Below are positions 55,801 to 64,000 of a DNA stretch of 64,000 nt, in pieces (position 1 is the stretch's first letter; each line of letters begins with the position of its first letter). Source of the stretch: Spisula solida (lineage: Eukaryota > Mollusca > Bivalvia > Venerida > Mactridae); contig OX365944.1 in the NCBI GenBank assembly GCA_947247005.1, positions 6,584,501 to 6,648,500 of the forward strand. The letters are read 5' to 3'. The notes below the pieces were generated by a model, which was not told the origin of the DNA, did not search any database, and was given only the letters and a program-made list of their open reading frames with translations. A program made the translations under genes and the position numbers.

Positions 55801-58800
55801 CAGACTGGTTTGAATCACTGTGACTATGATCAACCTTCCAGTCCCTTCTTGTTTGTTTGTTTGTTTAGTTGTTCTTTAGTTCGTTCGTTCACTCCCTCAC
55901 TCACTTGCATGTTTCGTTCATTCATTCGTTTGTTCATTTGTTTGTTTGTTTACAACTTAGTCAGTCATAAGTGCATGGTCATTTGTTTTTTTCCCTACCA
56001 GATTGGCCAATGATCTGACTTGAAGGGAAATGATTTGAATTATCTTGAAGAAAAAATTCAGTTTACTGAAGAGCAATTTGTGTGAAACTTTTGTTAATGC
56101 ACTAACTAATAGATGAACTTATAACAACTTTACAGTGACAATGTTTTATGTTGTTGTTGATTAAGCAACCTTTGTACTGCTTTACTTTCTTGAGTTTAAT
56201 TACTGCTAATGGTGTTAGATGAGTTAAGAATGAAGAAGTTTTCCTGCTTTGACATTCTCTTGTTTAACCATCTTTAAGTTAGGTGCAAAGATAAAAGAAG
56301 TTGCATGTGGACTGCAAAAAGGATATTTACTTAGGTGCATTCAATGAAGGGAGGGGTCAGGCTTGCCCGAGGCTGTCATCACACTTTGCTTTAAGTTGAA
56401 AAGTTTTACATTGAGTTATGATGTTATATAAATCAAGATATTGGTGATTTAAACATGTTTATCTATTGGTTTAAACAACGTATAAATGACTGTATGAAGC
56501 AAAACTGGTCAGGTGAAATATCAGCATCTTCTAGATGTGATACATATGTAACGTTTAAATCCTTATTGAATATTGAAAAATATCTATGCATCGATATACC
56601 TTTCTCGTTTAGGAAATCCCTCGCACGTTTCAGATGCTCAAACCATAAACTTAACATTGAACTAGGAAGACATTATGGAATAGAAAGATCCGATAGAATA
56701 TGTCTATATTGTTTCATTCACTTCAATCATTTAATATTAGAAAATGAATATCACGCATTCTTTATATGTCCTAAATATTCTGAAATAAGAGAACGATACT
56801 TGTTTAGTTGGTATACTGGAAGATGTGATACTTCTGATTTTGAAAATTTAATGAGAAATGAGTGTCATATTATTTTAAAACGAGTATCACTATATGTATC
56901 AAACTTAATGCAGTGCATTGACAATCTACGATAGAACATTTTATATGAGCACATTACGTAATCACCTTTACTTTGTTAGAATCATACTTTATTTTACTTT
57001 TGTGAGCAAATTTTGACCAATTTCCTATTTCATGATATCATTATATGTATACACTATTGTTACTGTTGTTTAGTATCATTGACTTATTCATAAAAAATTG
57101 CAATGGACACAACTTATTATTTTTGAAATTATTATTTGAACATGCATGTATTTGTATTTTGGGCCGGTGGCCTTTATTTACGTAATAATAAACTTGTAAA
57201 CACATGGGAAAACATAACATTAATTGGTTAAACATTGATAAAAAAAGATCTTCAAGTATATAACTATATTACCGTATACATATTTTTTGCTACTGTTTGA
57301 AAACAACGCCAGTAAGCTGCCTGCAGTGGGTCTTTGATAAGAATATTATTCCTGTGAAGGGTCATTTCTCCCCCAGCCCCACTGTGTACAGGGCTGTTCC
57401 AAAAAAAATGGCTAGAATGGGTTTGTCTTTCATAAAAAAGATACTGTATACTTTAGTAACAATTTCTTGTTTAGTAAAGGTGTTTCACCATGCCCTTTAA
57501 CAATTTGTGAAGTTTCATTAAAATAGCACCAGTTGTTAAAAAAATATTCTAAAATAACAGGCTAAAAACGTCAGGAGTGTGACAAAATATACAAAAATAA
57601 GCCCATTTCTGGTAGAACTTCTTGAAAGTTTGTATGTTATTGTTTGCCTATAGATTTTTTCAATATAGCTTGACACACTCAAATTCATATAAAGTATGTG
57701 TTTTTCCAGTTGTGTGTTCACTCTCTTTATCATACAGGGAATTTCAATTCATGGAAAGTAAATATAAAAGGATAAAAGCATGGAAAACATGATTTTTTTA
57801 ATTTCATATGATACCGCAAGTACTTCAGCACTTATTTCTGATGCTTCAACATATATTCTAACAGAAAAAAACAATAAAATAAAAATAAATAGTAATTATT
57901 GTTTGTTTAGCACATAAATAAATATTCCTGTAATTTTGTTATTTTGGGGAAGATTTTGAATTATAAAGCTACATAACTTTTTTATTTCTTTACATCTGAG
58001 TAGAACTCGATTGGTTTTGATGACTGTAATGACTGTGCAACATTATGAAACAACATATTTGGACTTTTCAATAATTTCAAATTTTAATACTTTTTTCACT
58101 TTTCTAGCCATTTGTTTTGGAATAGCCCTACACCTCCTTCCAGAATTCTGGTGGGTCCATAGCTGATAGAACATAAAATACTAGATTAATATTCGCAGTG
58201 AAGGCTGTAACTTTTGATTTTCATGTCTGAGAATATACGTAAGGTTACTGTTTTATCAAAGCACTAATGATAATCTTAAAGTTAGGCTCAAATTTAATTT
58301 GTTTACAATTCTTTAACAACTGTAAATTAAGTACAAATATGGTTTGTAGAAATTCATTAACTGAATCTTTATTAGTATTTCAGCTCCATTTACCACACTT
58401 TACGGTTGTAAAAGGTTTACAAAGAATTTATAATTAAATTTGATTGTAAGTTTACAATTTTCAAAAGAGCTTATTAATTCATTAACTGAATCTTTATTAG
58501 TATTTCAGCTCCATTTACCACACTTTACGGTTGTAAAAGGTTTACAAAGAATTTATAATTAAATTTGATTGTAAGTTTACAATTTTCAAAAGAGCTTATT
58601 AAATTGATAAAACAGTATCTCTTTCAACATGGTTGTATATTTGTTTTATGTTCACAGTGTACGTTAACACATTTTGTTTCCTATTACGTCATGCTTACAG
58701 TTTTTTTATTCTTCCACATTGTGTGGTACTTATTTAACTAGGAGAGTTAAACATTGATATGGCGATAGGAATGAAATACATGTATCTAAATATAGTAACA

Positions 58801-59280
58801 TATTTCTCGATTAGGAATATTATTTTATTGTATTGATTTCCATACAAATAAATAAGCTGTATATAGGTAGAATATTGCTTACATACAGAGTTTGCAAAAT
58901 ATATCCTGATGCCTTTTCTAAATATAAATATTAATTCCTGGTAAAAAATATTTATTTTTAAGTCTTTAATAACAAACAACTGAGAAAATTGGTTTATTTT
59001 TTGTTAGGTGGAATCAATATACCATTATATCATTGTAAACATTCACTGTTCAACTGTCAGGATCAATATTTATTTTAACGTGGTTCGTCATGTATCCATG
59101 GAAATTCTTACCACTGTCCTCATAGTTTCCTCAAATTACACATTGTCATGTCTACTTAATTGAAATACAATTTGGAAAACAATTTCCGTATTGGTACGTT
59201 TATGTTCTCTACTTTCAGGAGAAGCAATTTTACAAATTGCGGAAGCACAGAGAGAAATCCAGACAAGATTTGAGGACAGT
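37772..59280 (+). CDS. BAIAP2: BAIAP2/IRSp53-family I-BAR protein, first four coding exons (3' partial)
   Basis: Coding exons 37772-37822, 41443-41518, 47194-47283 and 59219-59280 join in frame to give 93 residues; the gene continues beyond the window. The product starts MKSNTDDIHKLTEAVYK, then FSSGVRQILLTGKAYYKALQ, HAYNDALGQVGSAAKVCRGG and EAILQIAEAQREIQTRFEDS. These align with the start of the IMD (I-BAR) domain of BAIAP2 (human HRLTENVYK, GKNYEKAL, FQMAEVHRQIQ). I-BAR proteins bind PI(4,5)P2-rich membrane and drive filopodia and protrusions downstream of Rac/Cdc42. Only helix 1 and part of helix 2 are present, so SH3 and other domains cannot be assessed. An invertebrate single BAIAP2/BAIAP2L ancestor is more likely than a strict vertebrate paralogue. 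Confidence 0.88.
40272..40925 (+). repeat. Family B-related tandem core repeats (4 x about 157 bp)
   Basis: A cgtccgtccgtccgt tract is followed by units starting gtccagagcataac at 40301, 40459, 40615 and 40771. Unit length and sequence relate it to the 158-bp core of 15083-16230. In BAIAP2-like intron 1. Confidence 0.7.
41317..41402 (+). mobile_element. 3' end of a non-LTR retrotransposon
   Basis: gtggaggcccacatggaaga, tcagcctcgttaaataaagg and a (TTAC/TTAT)n tail. The reverse complement recurs at 60559-60653, so this is a conserved LINE or SINE 3' terminus with a microsatellite tail. It ends 40 bp before BAIAP2-like exon 2. Confidence 0.7.
41443..41518 (+). CDS. BAIAP2: BAIAP2-like coding exon 2
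   Basis: Acceptor tatttacttcag, donor gtaaat. It encodes NLVENFSSGVRQILLTGKAY and YKALQ, the first long IMD helix (human NPSLRNFIAMGKNYEKAL). A LINE 3' end lies about 40 bp upstream. Confidence 0.93.
42190..43487 (+). repeat. Minisatellite, about 34-40 bp unit, 1.3 kb
   Basis: The unit ccctagttagtcaaaagtaa + agacacccacctgaa is repeated more than 30 times with variants; the right third is homogeneous (agacacacacctaag type). In BAIAP2-like intron 2. No coding frame is implied. Confidence 0.92.
45389..45540. mobile_element. Palindromic MITE
   Basis: Left arm ggtattcaatactgatttta and aaggataaggacaaccaatc; right arm inverted (gattggctatccttattctc, aatattgaatttcacacc). 152 bp, adjoining the next MITE directly. 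Confidence 0.65.
45541..45814. mobile_element. TIR MITE
   Basis: Ends gggcccaatctcccaaagca and tgctttgggtgatcggggcc are inverted near-copies; internal aaatctcagcttaaa matches the 30641 element. Confidence 0.6.
46439..46601. mobile_element. CTGTAAACC MITE, copy 1
   Basis: ACTGTAAACCAATTTACTTT at the left and GGTTTACAGT at the right; internal homology (catattcgccactacaaatt) with 48477-48680. Confidence 0.65.
46812..46887 (+). pseudogene. tRNA-like sequence (degenerate, Cys-type)
   Basis: The GCATCCA / TGGACGC acceptor stem pairs at 6 of 7 positions. A D-arm-like gctcaatggtcagtgc, a possible GCA anticodon and a T-arm-like cccgggttaaaatacggg are present but mispaired. A tRNA-derived SINE head or tRNA pseudogene rather than an active gene. 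Confidence 0.5.
47194..47283 (+). CDS. BAIAP2: BAIAP2-like coding exon 3
   Basis: Acceptor atttttacag, donor gtaaga; phase 1 in and out. It encodes AVTVTAHAYNDALGQVGSAA followed by KVCRGGTEEI, matching human VTYAAKGYFDALVKMGELAS. Confidence 0.93.
   Translation, partial: RSQSQLMRTMMHLDKLDLQPKYAEGEQRK
47813..47917 (-). pseudogene. C-terminal remnant of a non-LTR reverse transcriptase ORF
   Basis: The minus-strand frame reads SFPLNVIDCGTVYQSATVDS then LEAFKGAQANML stop. This resembles the common LINE C-terminus (FFPR..DWNSLP....SLDSFK). Too short to assign to a clade; the rest of the ORF is lost. Confidence 0.45.
48477..48681. mobile_element. CTGTAAACC MITE, copy 2
   Basis: TA-flanked CTGTAAACCAATTAACTTTC ... 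TTCTTGGTTAACAG, about 204 bp, related to 46439-46601. Tc1/mariner-like TA target. Confidence 0.65.
48969..49225. mobile_element. TIR MITE
   Basis: Left atgcccattatcacaaaact and right, inverted, gggcacatattcacaaaggt share extended complementarity that continues through aagaaatttt tracts; about 257 bp. Confidence 0.55.
51395..51485 (+). repeat. 42-bp tandem duplication
   Basis: gatagcttgccatgttgctg occurs at 51401 and 51443, with a partial third copy. The minus-strand ORF across it is an artefact of the repeat. Confidence 0.8.
52141..52345 (+). repeat. Diverged SINE related to 31934-32230
   Basis: ggtggcatgatggtccaatt, aggtccgctggttgtatatt and cttagtcatttctgaaatgt align with the tRNA-like head and body of the intron 18 SINE, with decayed promoter boxes. 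Confidence 0.5.
54500..54700 (+). repeat. tRNA-derived SINE remnant
   Basis: A-box-like tggcttatagtgg and B-box-like GGTTTGATTCC spaced as in a tRNA, followed by body sequence. Confidence 0.45.
55442..55689. mobile_element. Foldback MITE
   Basis: agattttattcctcgactga and the inverted counterpart tcggtcctatgaataaaata, plus inner arms taatgctcaagcccagaatg / cattctcgacttgagcgtca: arms of about 55 bp. Confidence 0.6.
56455..57200 (+). mobile_element. 5'-truncated LINE: C-terminal reverse transcriptase ORF and 3' end
   Basis: An intact 159-codon frame (56455-56934) encodes a typical LINE ORF2 tail: WFKQRINDCMKQNWSG, RKSLARFRCSNHKLNIELGR and a CLYC...EYHAFFICPKYSEIRERY zinc-knuckle-like motif (CxxC, H, C). 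A 3' UTR with gggccggtggcctttattta and AATAAA at 57187 follows. The upstream RT and endonuclease domains are missing. It sits inside the last visible BAIAP2-like intron. Confidence 0.7.
58352..58601 (+). repeat. 125-bp tandem duplication
   Basis: attcattaactgaatcttta... occurs at 58352 and 58477 with no visible difference across the unit; a recent duplication. Confidence 0.88.
59219..59280 (+). CDS. BAIAP2: BAIAP2-like coding exon 4
   Basis: Acceptor tactttcag, donor gtatgt. It encodes GEAILQIAEAQREIQTRFED plus S, matching human GDVLFQMAEVHRQIQNQLEE. The exon ends in phase 0. The next conserved block (human LKSFHNELL) was not found before 64000, so the following exon lies outside the window. 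Confidence 0.93.
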
Positions 59281-59410
59281 GTATGTGATATTTTTAACTA
59301 ATAACCAGTTATTTCATGTGTAATATCTCACCAGACAGTTTCATGATTATGTCTCCCTCCAACTTTGTTCATGTGCTCCTTTGGTCCAGTTTGTGCCTTT
59401 TGAGCTAGAA

Positions 59411-59990
59411 TATTTCTGTTGAGTGTTGCCTTCCTTGAATGTTTCTGTTGAGTGTTGCCTTCCTTGAATGTTTTTGTTGAGTGTTGCCTTCCTTGAATGT
59501 TTCTGTTGAGTGTTGCCTTCCTTGAATGTTTCTGTTGAGTGATGCCTTCCTTGAATGTTTCTGTTGAGTGTTGCCTTCCTTGAATGTTTCTGTTGAGTGT
59601 TGCCTTCCTTGAATGTTTCTGTTGAGTGTTGCCTTCCTTGAATATTTCTGTTGAGTGTTGCCTTCCTTGAATGTTTCTGTTGAGTGTTGCCTTCCTTGAA
59701 TGTTTCTGTTGAGTGTTGCCTTCCTTGAATGTTTCTGTTGAGTGCTACCTTCCTTGAATATTTCTGTTGAGTGTTGCCTTCCTTGAATGTTTCTGTTGAG
59801 TGCTACCTTCCTTGAATGTTTTTTTGAGTGCTATCTTCCTTGAATGTTCCTCTTGAATGCTACCTTCCTGGAATAGTTCTGTTGAGTGCTACCTTCCTGG
59901 AATAGTTCTGTTGAGTGCTACCTTCCTTGAATGTTTCTGTTGAGTGTTGGCTTCCTTGAATATTTCTGTTGAGTGCTGCCTTCCTTGTCC
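59411..59990 (+). repeat. 29-bp minisatellite
   Basis: About 20 copies of ttccttgaatgtttctgttg + agtgttgcc, more diverged toward the right, starting 130 bp after BAIAP2-like exon 4. Confidence 0.92.
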
Positions 59991-60558
59991 GATTCGTGAA
60001 CTTTTTAATGGGTGGAATTAAAGTTGCTCTTTTGCTCATGTTTAAAGTGATCAAAAACAAACATTTCTACCAGTATTGCTTTTTGGTTTAAATACAAACG
60101 TCATTAACGACCTATTACCAGAAACTAATTATCTGCACTAGAAGAAATTGCATTTGAAAGCAATGAATTATCTTGGGACTAGTTCAGAGTCCTAAAATAC
60201 GTTTTTGAGATTTCCAGAGTTAATGGAGTACTTCAGTGAACTTCACAATGTCAATAGCACATCTGGTGTCTGTTGCCTAAGAAAAGTGCTTTGTATCACT
60301 TTCCAAGGTTGTTTGTCCTTTCTCACTGTATTTAATTGATGCGCTCTACCACCAAGTGGTCACATAAGTTTTGATAAAGAAGGACACCTTAACAAACTTC
60401 ACACTCTGTGGTCTTTACTTCAGAATGTCTCATTATATATTAGATTTATTTAAACACATTCTTTTTTCATTCGATCAAAGATCAATGCTTCTAATAGAAC
60501 TGCAGACTGGTAGCATTTCACAGAATGTCAGGCTTCAAACTCAAAGAAAGTGTGTGCC

Positions 60559-60597
<39 letters not shown>

Positions 60598-60653
60598 CGT
60601 CTTTATTTAACGAGGCTGACACATTCGGTTTCCCGATCTTCCATGTGGGCCTC
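60559..60653 (-). mobile_element. Non-LTR retrotransposon 3' end, minus strand, with (AAGT)n tail
   Basis: Reverse complement of the 41317-41402 sequence (ctttatttaacgaggctgac, ttcggtttcccgatcttcca), preceded on the plus strand by about nine aagt repeats, its 3' tail. Confidence 0.7.
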
Positions 60654-60766
60654 AGTCAGTCAGTGCTTTGATTGTAACACACTGGAAACAAAAACAACTT
60701 TTTGGTCTAATCCATTAAAATAATCCTTTACAGTATCAGGAAATCTTGACACCATGTAAAAACCTT

Positions 60767-61049
60767 CCTCCTGTCAGTGGAGTCAATGATTACAATGAAG
60801 GGAAGATATATATCCTCCTGTCAGTGGAGTCAATGATTACAATGAAGGGTAGATATATATCCTCCTGTCAGTGGAGTCAATGATTACAATAAAGGGTAGA
60901 TATATATCCTCCTGTCAGTGGAGTCAATGATTACAATGAAGGGTAGATATATATCCTCCTGTCAGTGGAGTCAATGATTACAATGAAGGGTAGATATATA
61001 TCCTCCTGTCAGTGGAGTCAATGATTACAATGAAGGGTAGATATATATC
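60767..61049 (+). repeat. 47-bp tandem array, six copies
   Basis: cctcctgtcagtggagtcaa units start at about 60767, 60814, 60861, 60908, 60955 and 61002; nearly homogeneous. Confidence 0.92.
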
Positions 61050-61172
61050 GCTATATTATGCAGCTTCAATATTTCTGTATGTCATTAAAGGCTGACATTT
61101 TAGTTAATTCATGATTGTACATCTCCATGTCTATCTCCATAATATTCCAACGAGGCAATCATAGTTATTTTG

Positions 61173-62760
61173 TCTATATGTCATTGCTTTAAAGACCATA
61201 TTTTTTCCATGCCAATGCTTTCAGGACCATATTTATAGTCCAAGCCATTGCTTTGAGGACTATATTTGTTGATGGCATTTCTTTGAGGACCATATTTGTT
61301 GATTATATTTCTTTGAGGACCATATTAGTCCATGGTATGGCTTTGAGAACCATGGTTGTCCATGGCATGGCTTTCAGGACCAAATTTGTCCATGTCATTG
61401 CTTTGAAGACCATGTTTGTCAATATCATTGCTTTGAAGACCAAATTTGTCCATGTCATTGCTTTGAGGACCATGTTTGTCCATATCATTGCTTTGAGGAC
61501 CATGTTTGTCCATTTCATTGCTTTGAGGATCATATTAGTCCATAGCATGGCTTTGAGGACCATATAAGTTCATTGCATTACTTTGAGGACCATATTAGTC
61601 CATGGTATGGCTTTGAGGACCTTGTTTGTCCATATCATTGCTTTGAAGACCAAATTTGTCCATGTCATTGCTTTGAAAACCAAATTTGTCCATATCATTG
61701 CTTTGAAGACCAAATTTGTCCATGTCATTGCTTTGAGGACCATGATTGTCCATATCATTGCTTTGAGGAACATGTTTGTCCATTTCATTGCTTTGAGGAT
61801 CATATTAGTCCATAGCATGGCTTTGAGGACCATATAAGTTCATTGCATTACTTTGAGGACCATATTAGTCCATGGTATGGCTTTGAGAACCATGGTTGTC
61901 CATGGCATGGTTTTCAGGACCAAATTTGTCCATGTCATTGCTTTGGGGACCATGTTTGTCCATATCATTGCTTTGAGGACCATGTTTGTCCATTTCATTG
62001 CTTTGAGGATCATATTAGTCCATAGCATGGCTTTGAGGACCATATAAGTTCATTGCATTACTTTGAGGACCATATTAGTCCATGGTATGGCTTTGAGAAC
62101 CATGGTTGTCCATGGCATGGCTTTCAGGACCAAATTTGTCCATGTCATTGCTTTGAGGACCATGTTTGTCCATATCATTGCTTTGAGGACCATGTTTGTC
62201 CATTTCATTGCTTTGAGGATCATATTAGTCCATAGCATGGCTTTGAGGACCATATAAGTTCATTGCATTACTTTGAGGACCATATTAGTCCATGGTATGG
62301 CTTTGAGGACCTTGTTTGTCCATATCATTGCTTTGAAGACCAAATTTGTCCATGTCATTGCTTTGAAGACCAAATTTGTCCATATCATGCTTTGAAGACC
62401 AAATTTGTCCATGTCATTGCTTTGAGGACCATGTTTGTCCATATCATTGCTTTGAGGACCATGTTTGTCCATTTCATTGCTTTGAGGATCATATTAGTCC
62501 ATAGCATGGCTTTGAGGACCATATAAGTTCATGGCATTACTTTGAGGACCATAATAGTCCATGGTATGGCTTTGAGAACCATGGTTGTCCATGTCATAGC
62601 TTTGAAGACCAAATTTGTCCATATCATTGCTTTGAAGACCAAATTTGTCCATATCATTGCTTTGAGGACCATGTTTGACTATGTCATTGCTTTGAGGACC
62701 ATGTTTGTCCTTGTCATTGCTTTGAGAATCAAATTTATCTATAGCATTGCTTTTCTGACA
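61173..62760 (+). repeat. 30-bp satellite with higher-order repeats, about 53 units
   Basis: The unit ctttgaggaccatgtttgtc + catatcattg is tandemly repeated. A marker variant (cataagttcattgcattact) recurs at about 61565, 61835, 62045, 62255 and 62524, giving higher-order blocks of about 270, 210, 210 and 269 bp. Because 30 is divisible by 3, several frames stay open on both strands (decapeptides such as MDKHGPQSND). A 1-bp deletion near 62389 and the intronic position argue against coding. Confidence 0.93.
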
Positions 62761-64000
62761 CATATCTTCGGGAAATAGTTATCTATGATTCCGTCATGGA
62801 GGACAGGTGTCTGTTAATGTTTGGTTTCCAATCAATAACTAAAGAATGCTTTGTGCCTAGTAGCTTTTTGATGCCAGTAGGTCATGGTCACAATTGCTTC
62901 AATTTAATAATGGTTTCCATTCAATAACTTTAGAAGGTGTGTGCATGTATGGTCCTCAAACATTATTGGCTTGATGTTAATGACTAGACGGTAGGTCTAG
63001 GTCAAGGTCACAAGGACCTTGTTTTCTAAAGACATTTCATTTACTTCTCTTTTCTATTTCATTAACATTACTATCTTGCTGGACTCTGATCACATTTGTT
63101 GTCATTCTATATAGTTTGACTTAAGTAATCAAGAACTTCCTGCAGTTGATAAATACCAGAACAATTCTGTGTCACTACAATCAATTGTAGGTAATTTTCT
63201 TTTTAGAATTGCCAGATGTGGTCTGCATTATGTTGGGTGCCAAATTTAGGTTTGGCTAAGCACATGTCTTATACAATAGATTGAATTATCTGTTTTGATA
63301 GCGCACCATTAAATTGTTTTAAACATTAAGATTAGTGAGTTTAAAATGAACGCGATATAACTATATCCAGCTTACTTTTTCAATTAAACTCTTTTCTTAA
63401 AATGCAAGCTGCACTTACAATCGCATTTGTCAAAATGAAATCTAAAATTAAATAAATGAAATGATAAGATAATTTCAATCTAAGGCATTGTTGTATTTGG
63501 TGTATATTTCATATTGTCAAAAATTGTTAATAATGTTGATAAAGTATTAGACTATATGGTTTTTAGTCTCACTACACATACTCTCTTCCACAACAACCTT
63601 TCATAGACATCCCTCTCTTGAGCAACTGCCTCCCCTAGGCAGCCATTTTGTGTTACCAATAACCTCTTCTTTGTTGAAAGCCCTCTTGTACAACAACCTC
63701 TCCTTTGTGGACAGCCCTTTCATAGTCAACACTCTCTTGAGTAACTTTATCAGCAACTATCAAACATTTACAGCAATGTTGCTGTGAACATACTGCATTG
63801 TGTTTTCAAAATTCTTGTTGCTAAGCAATGATCGAAACATCCCAAAAACACTTGTGTGATTTTGATGTCTTTATTCTACAATTAATGTGATGTATGTTAC
63901 CAGCATCAAGTGTCACTTTTCTGTCACTGAACTCAATACTGTAAATCAAACATTTTCATGAGGGAATGAATTTCAATATATTTGCACAATTAACCAGACT

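Larger units (their letters stand above)
47284..59218 (+). other. BAIAP2-like intron 3, 11.9 kb
   Basis: Holds LINE fragments, MITEs, SINE remnants and microsatellites (for example a gttt/gttc tract at 55850-55955 and a C run at 49632-49644). The 114-residue ORF at 53529-53873 is not recognised and has no splice or conservation support. No nested gene is evident. Confidence 0.55.

Noticed and set aside
61253..62778. Long overlapping ORFs on both strands as repetitive protein genes
   Set aside because: They are a by-product of a 30-bp satellite without stop codons. All frames share it, a 1-bp deletion breaks the frame near 62389, and it lies within an intron.

Overview
The window is eukaryotic nuclear DNA: intron-rich, AT-rich and packed with interspersed repeats. 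It fits a mollusc, most likely a bivalve. The basis is two invertebrate-like orthologues with long introns, and several repeat families whose architecture (conserved hairpin ends around tandem cores of about 145-158 bp) resembles elements described in bivalves. The species cannot be told from the sequence alone.

Two plus-strand genes account for all the confident coding sequence. The first is a CCAR1 (cell division cycle and apoptosis regulator 1, CARP-1) orthologue, with 20 coding exons from 6569 to 33902. It encodes about 1,064 residues: N-terminal MAQFG peptide, Q-rich linker, S1-like domain, RS/RE-rich segment, DBC1-type inactive Nudix domain, SAP domain, charged linkers, degenerate EF-hand and C-terminal coiled coil. 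All exon phases join without a frameshift. Its 3' UTR runs to a poly(A) signal near 35377. The second gene starts at 37772 and runs off the right edge. Its four visible coding exons encode the first 93 residues of an I-BAR (IMD) domain protein of the BAIAP2/IRSp53 family. Its introns are long (3.6, 5.7 and 11.9 kb).

Layout: 1-6562 is upstream sequence of CCAR1, with weak minus-strand Ser/Thr-rich ORFs at 294-1007, a possible promoter motif near 2834, a hAT-like element (4544-5160) and a small TIR element. At 6621-10639, CCAR1 intron 1 is almost entirely one 3.38-kb element with 450-bp inverted arms and a 5-bp target duplication, carrying two further nested elements. At 10640-33902 are the remaining CCAR1 exons, separated by Helentron/pearl-like elements, MITEs, tRNA-derived SINEs and tandem arrays. 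At 35400-37700 is intergenic DNA. At 37772-64000 is the BAIAP2-like gene, whose introns hold minisatellites, LINE remnants, MITEs and, at 61173-62760, a 30-bp satellite with higher-order structure.

The most notable observations are: (1) two tandem arrays in CCAR1 introns built from copies of the gene's own adjacent splice sites (exon 6 acceptor, exon 10 donor); (2) a 292-bp element inserted precisely into one of those arrays, whose flanks reconstruct the empty site with no target duplication and a CTAG end, as in Helitrons; (3) a shared end architecture linking three repeat families; (4) a three-level nested transposon in intron 1. No RNA gene I consider functional, no CRISPR array and no bacterial-type system was seen.
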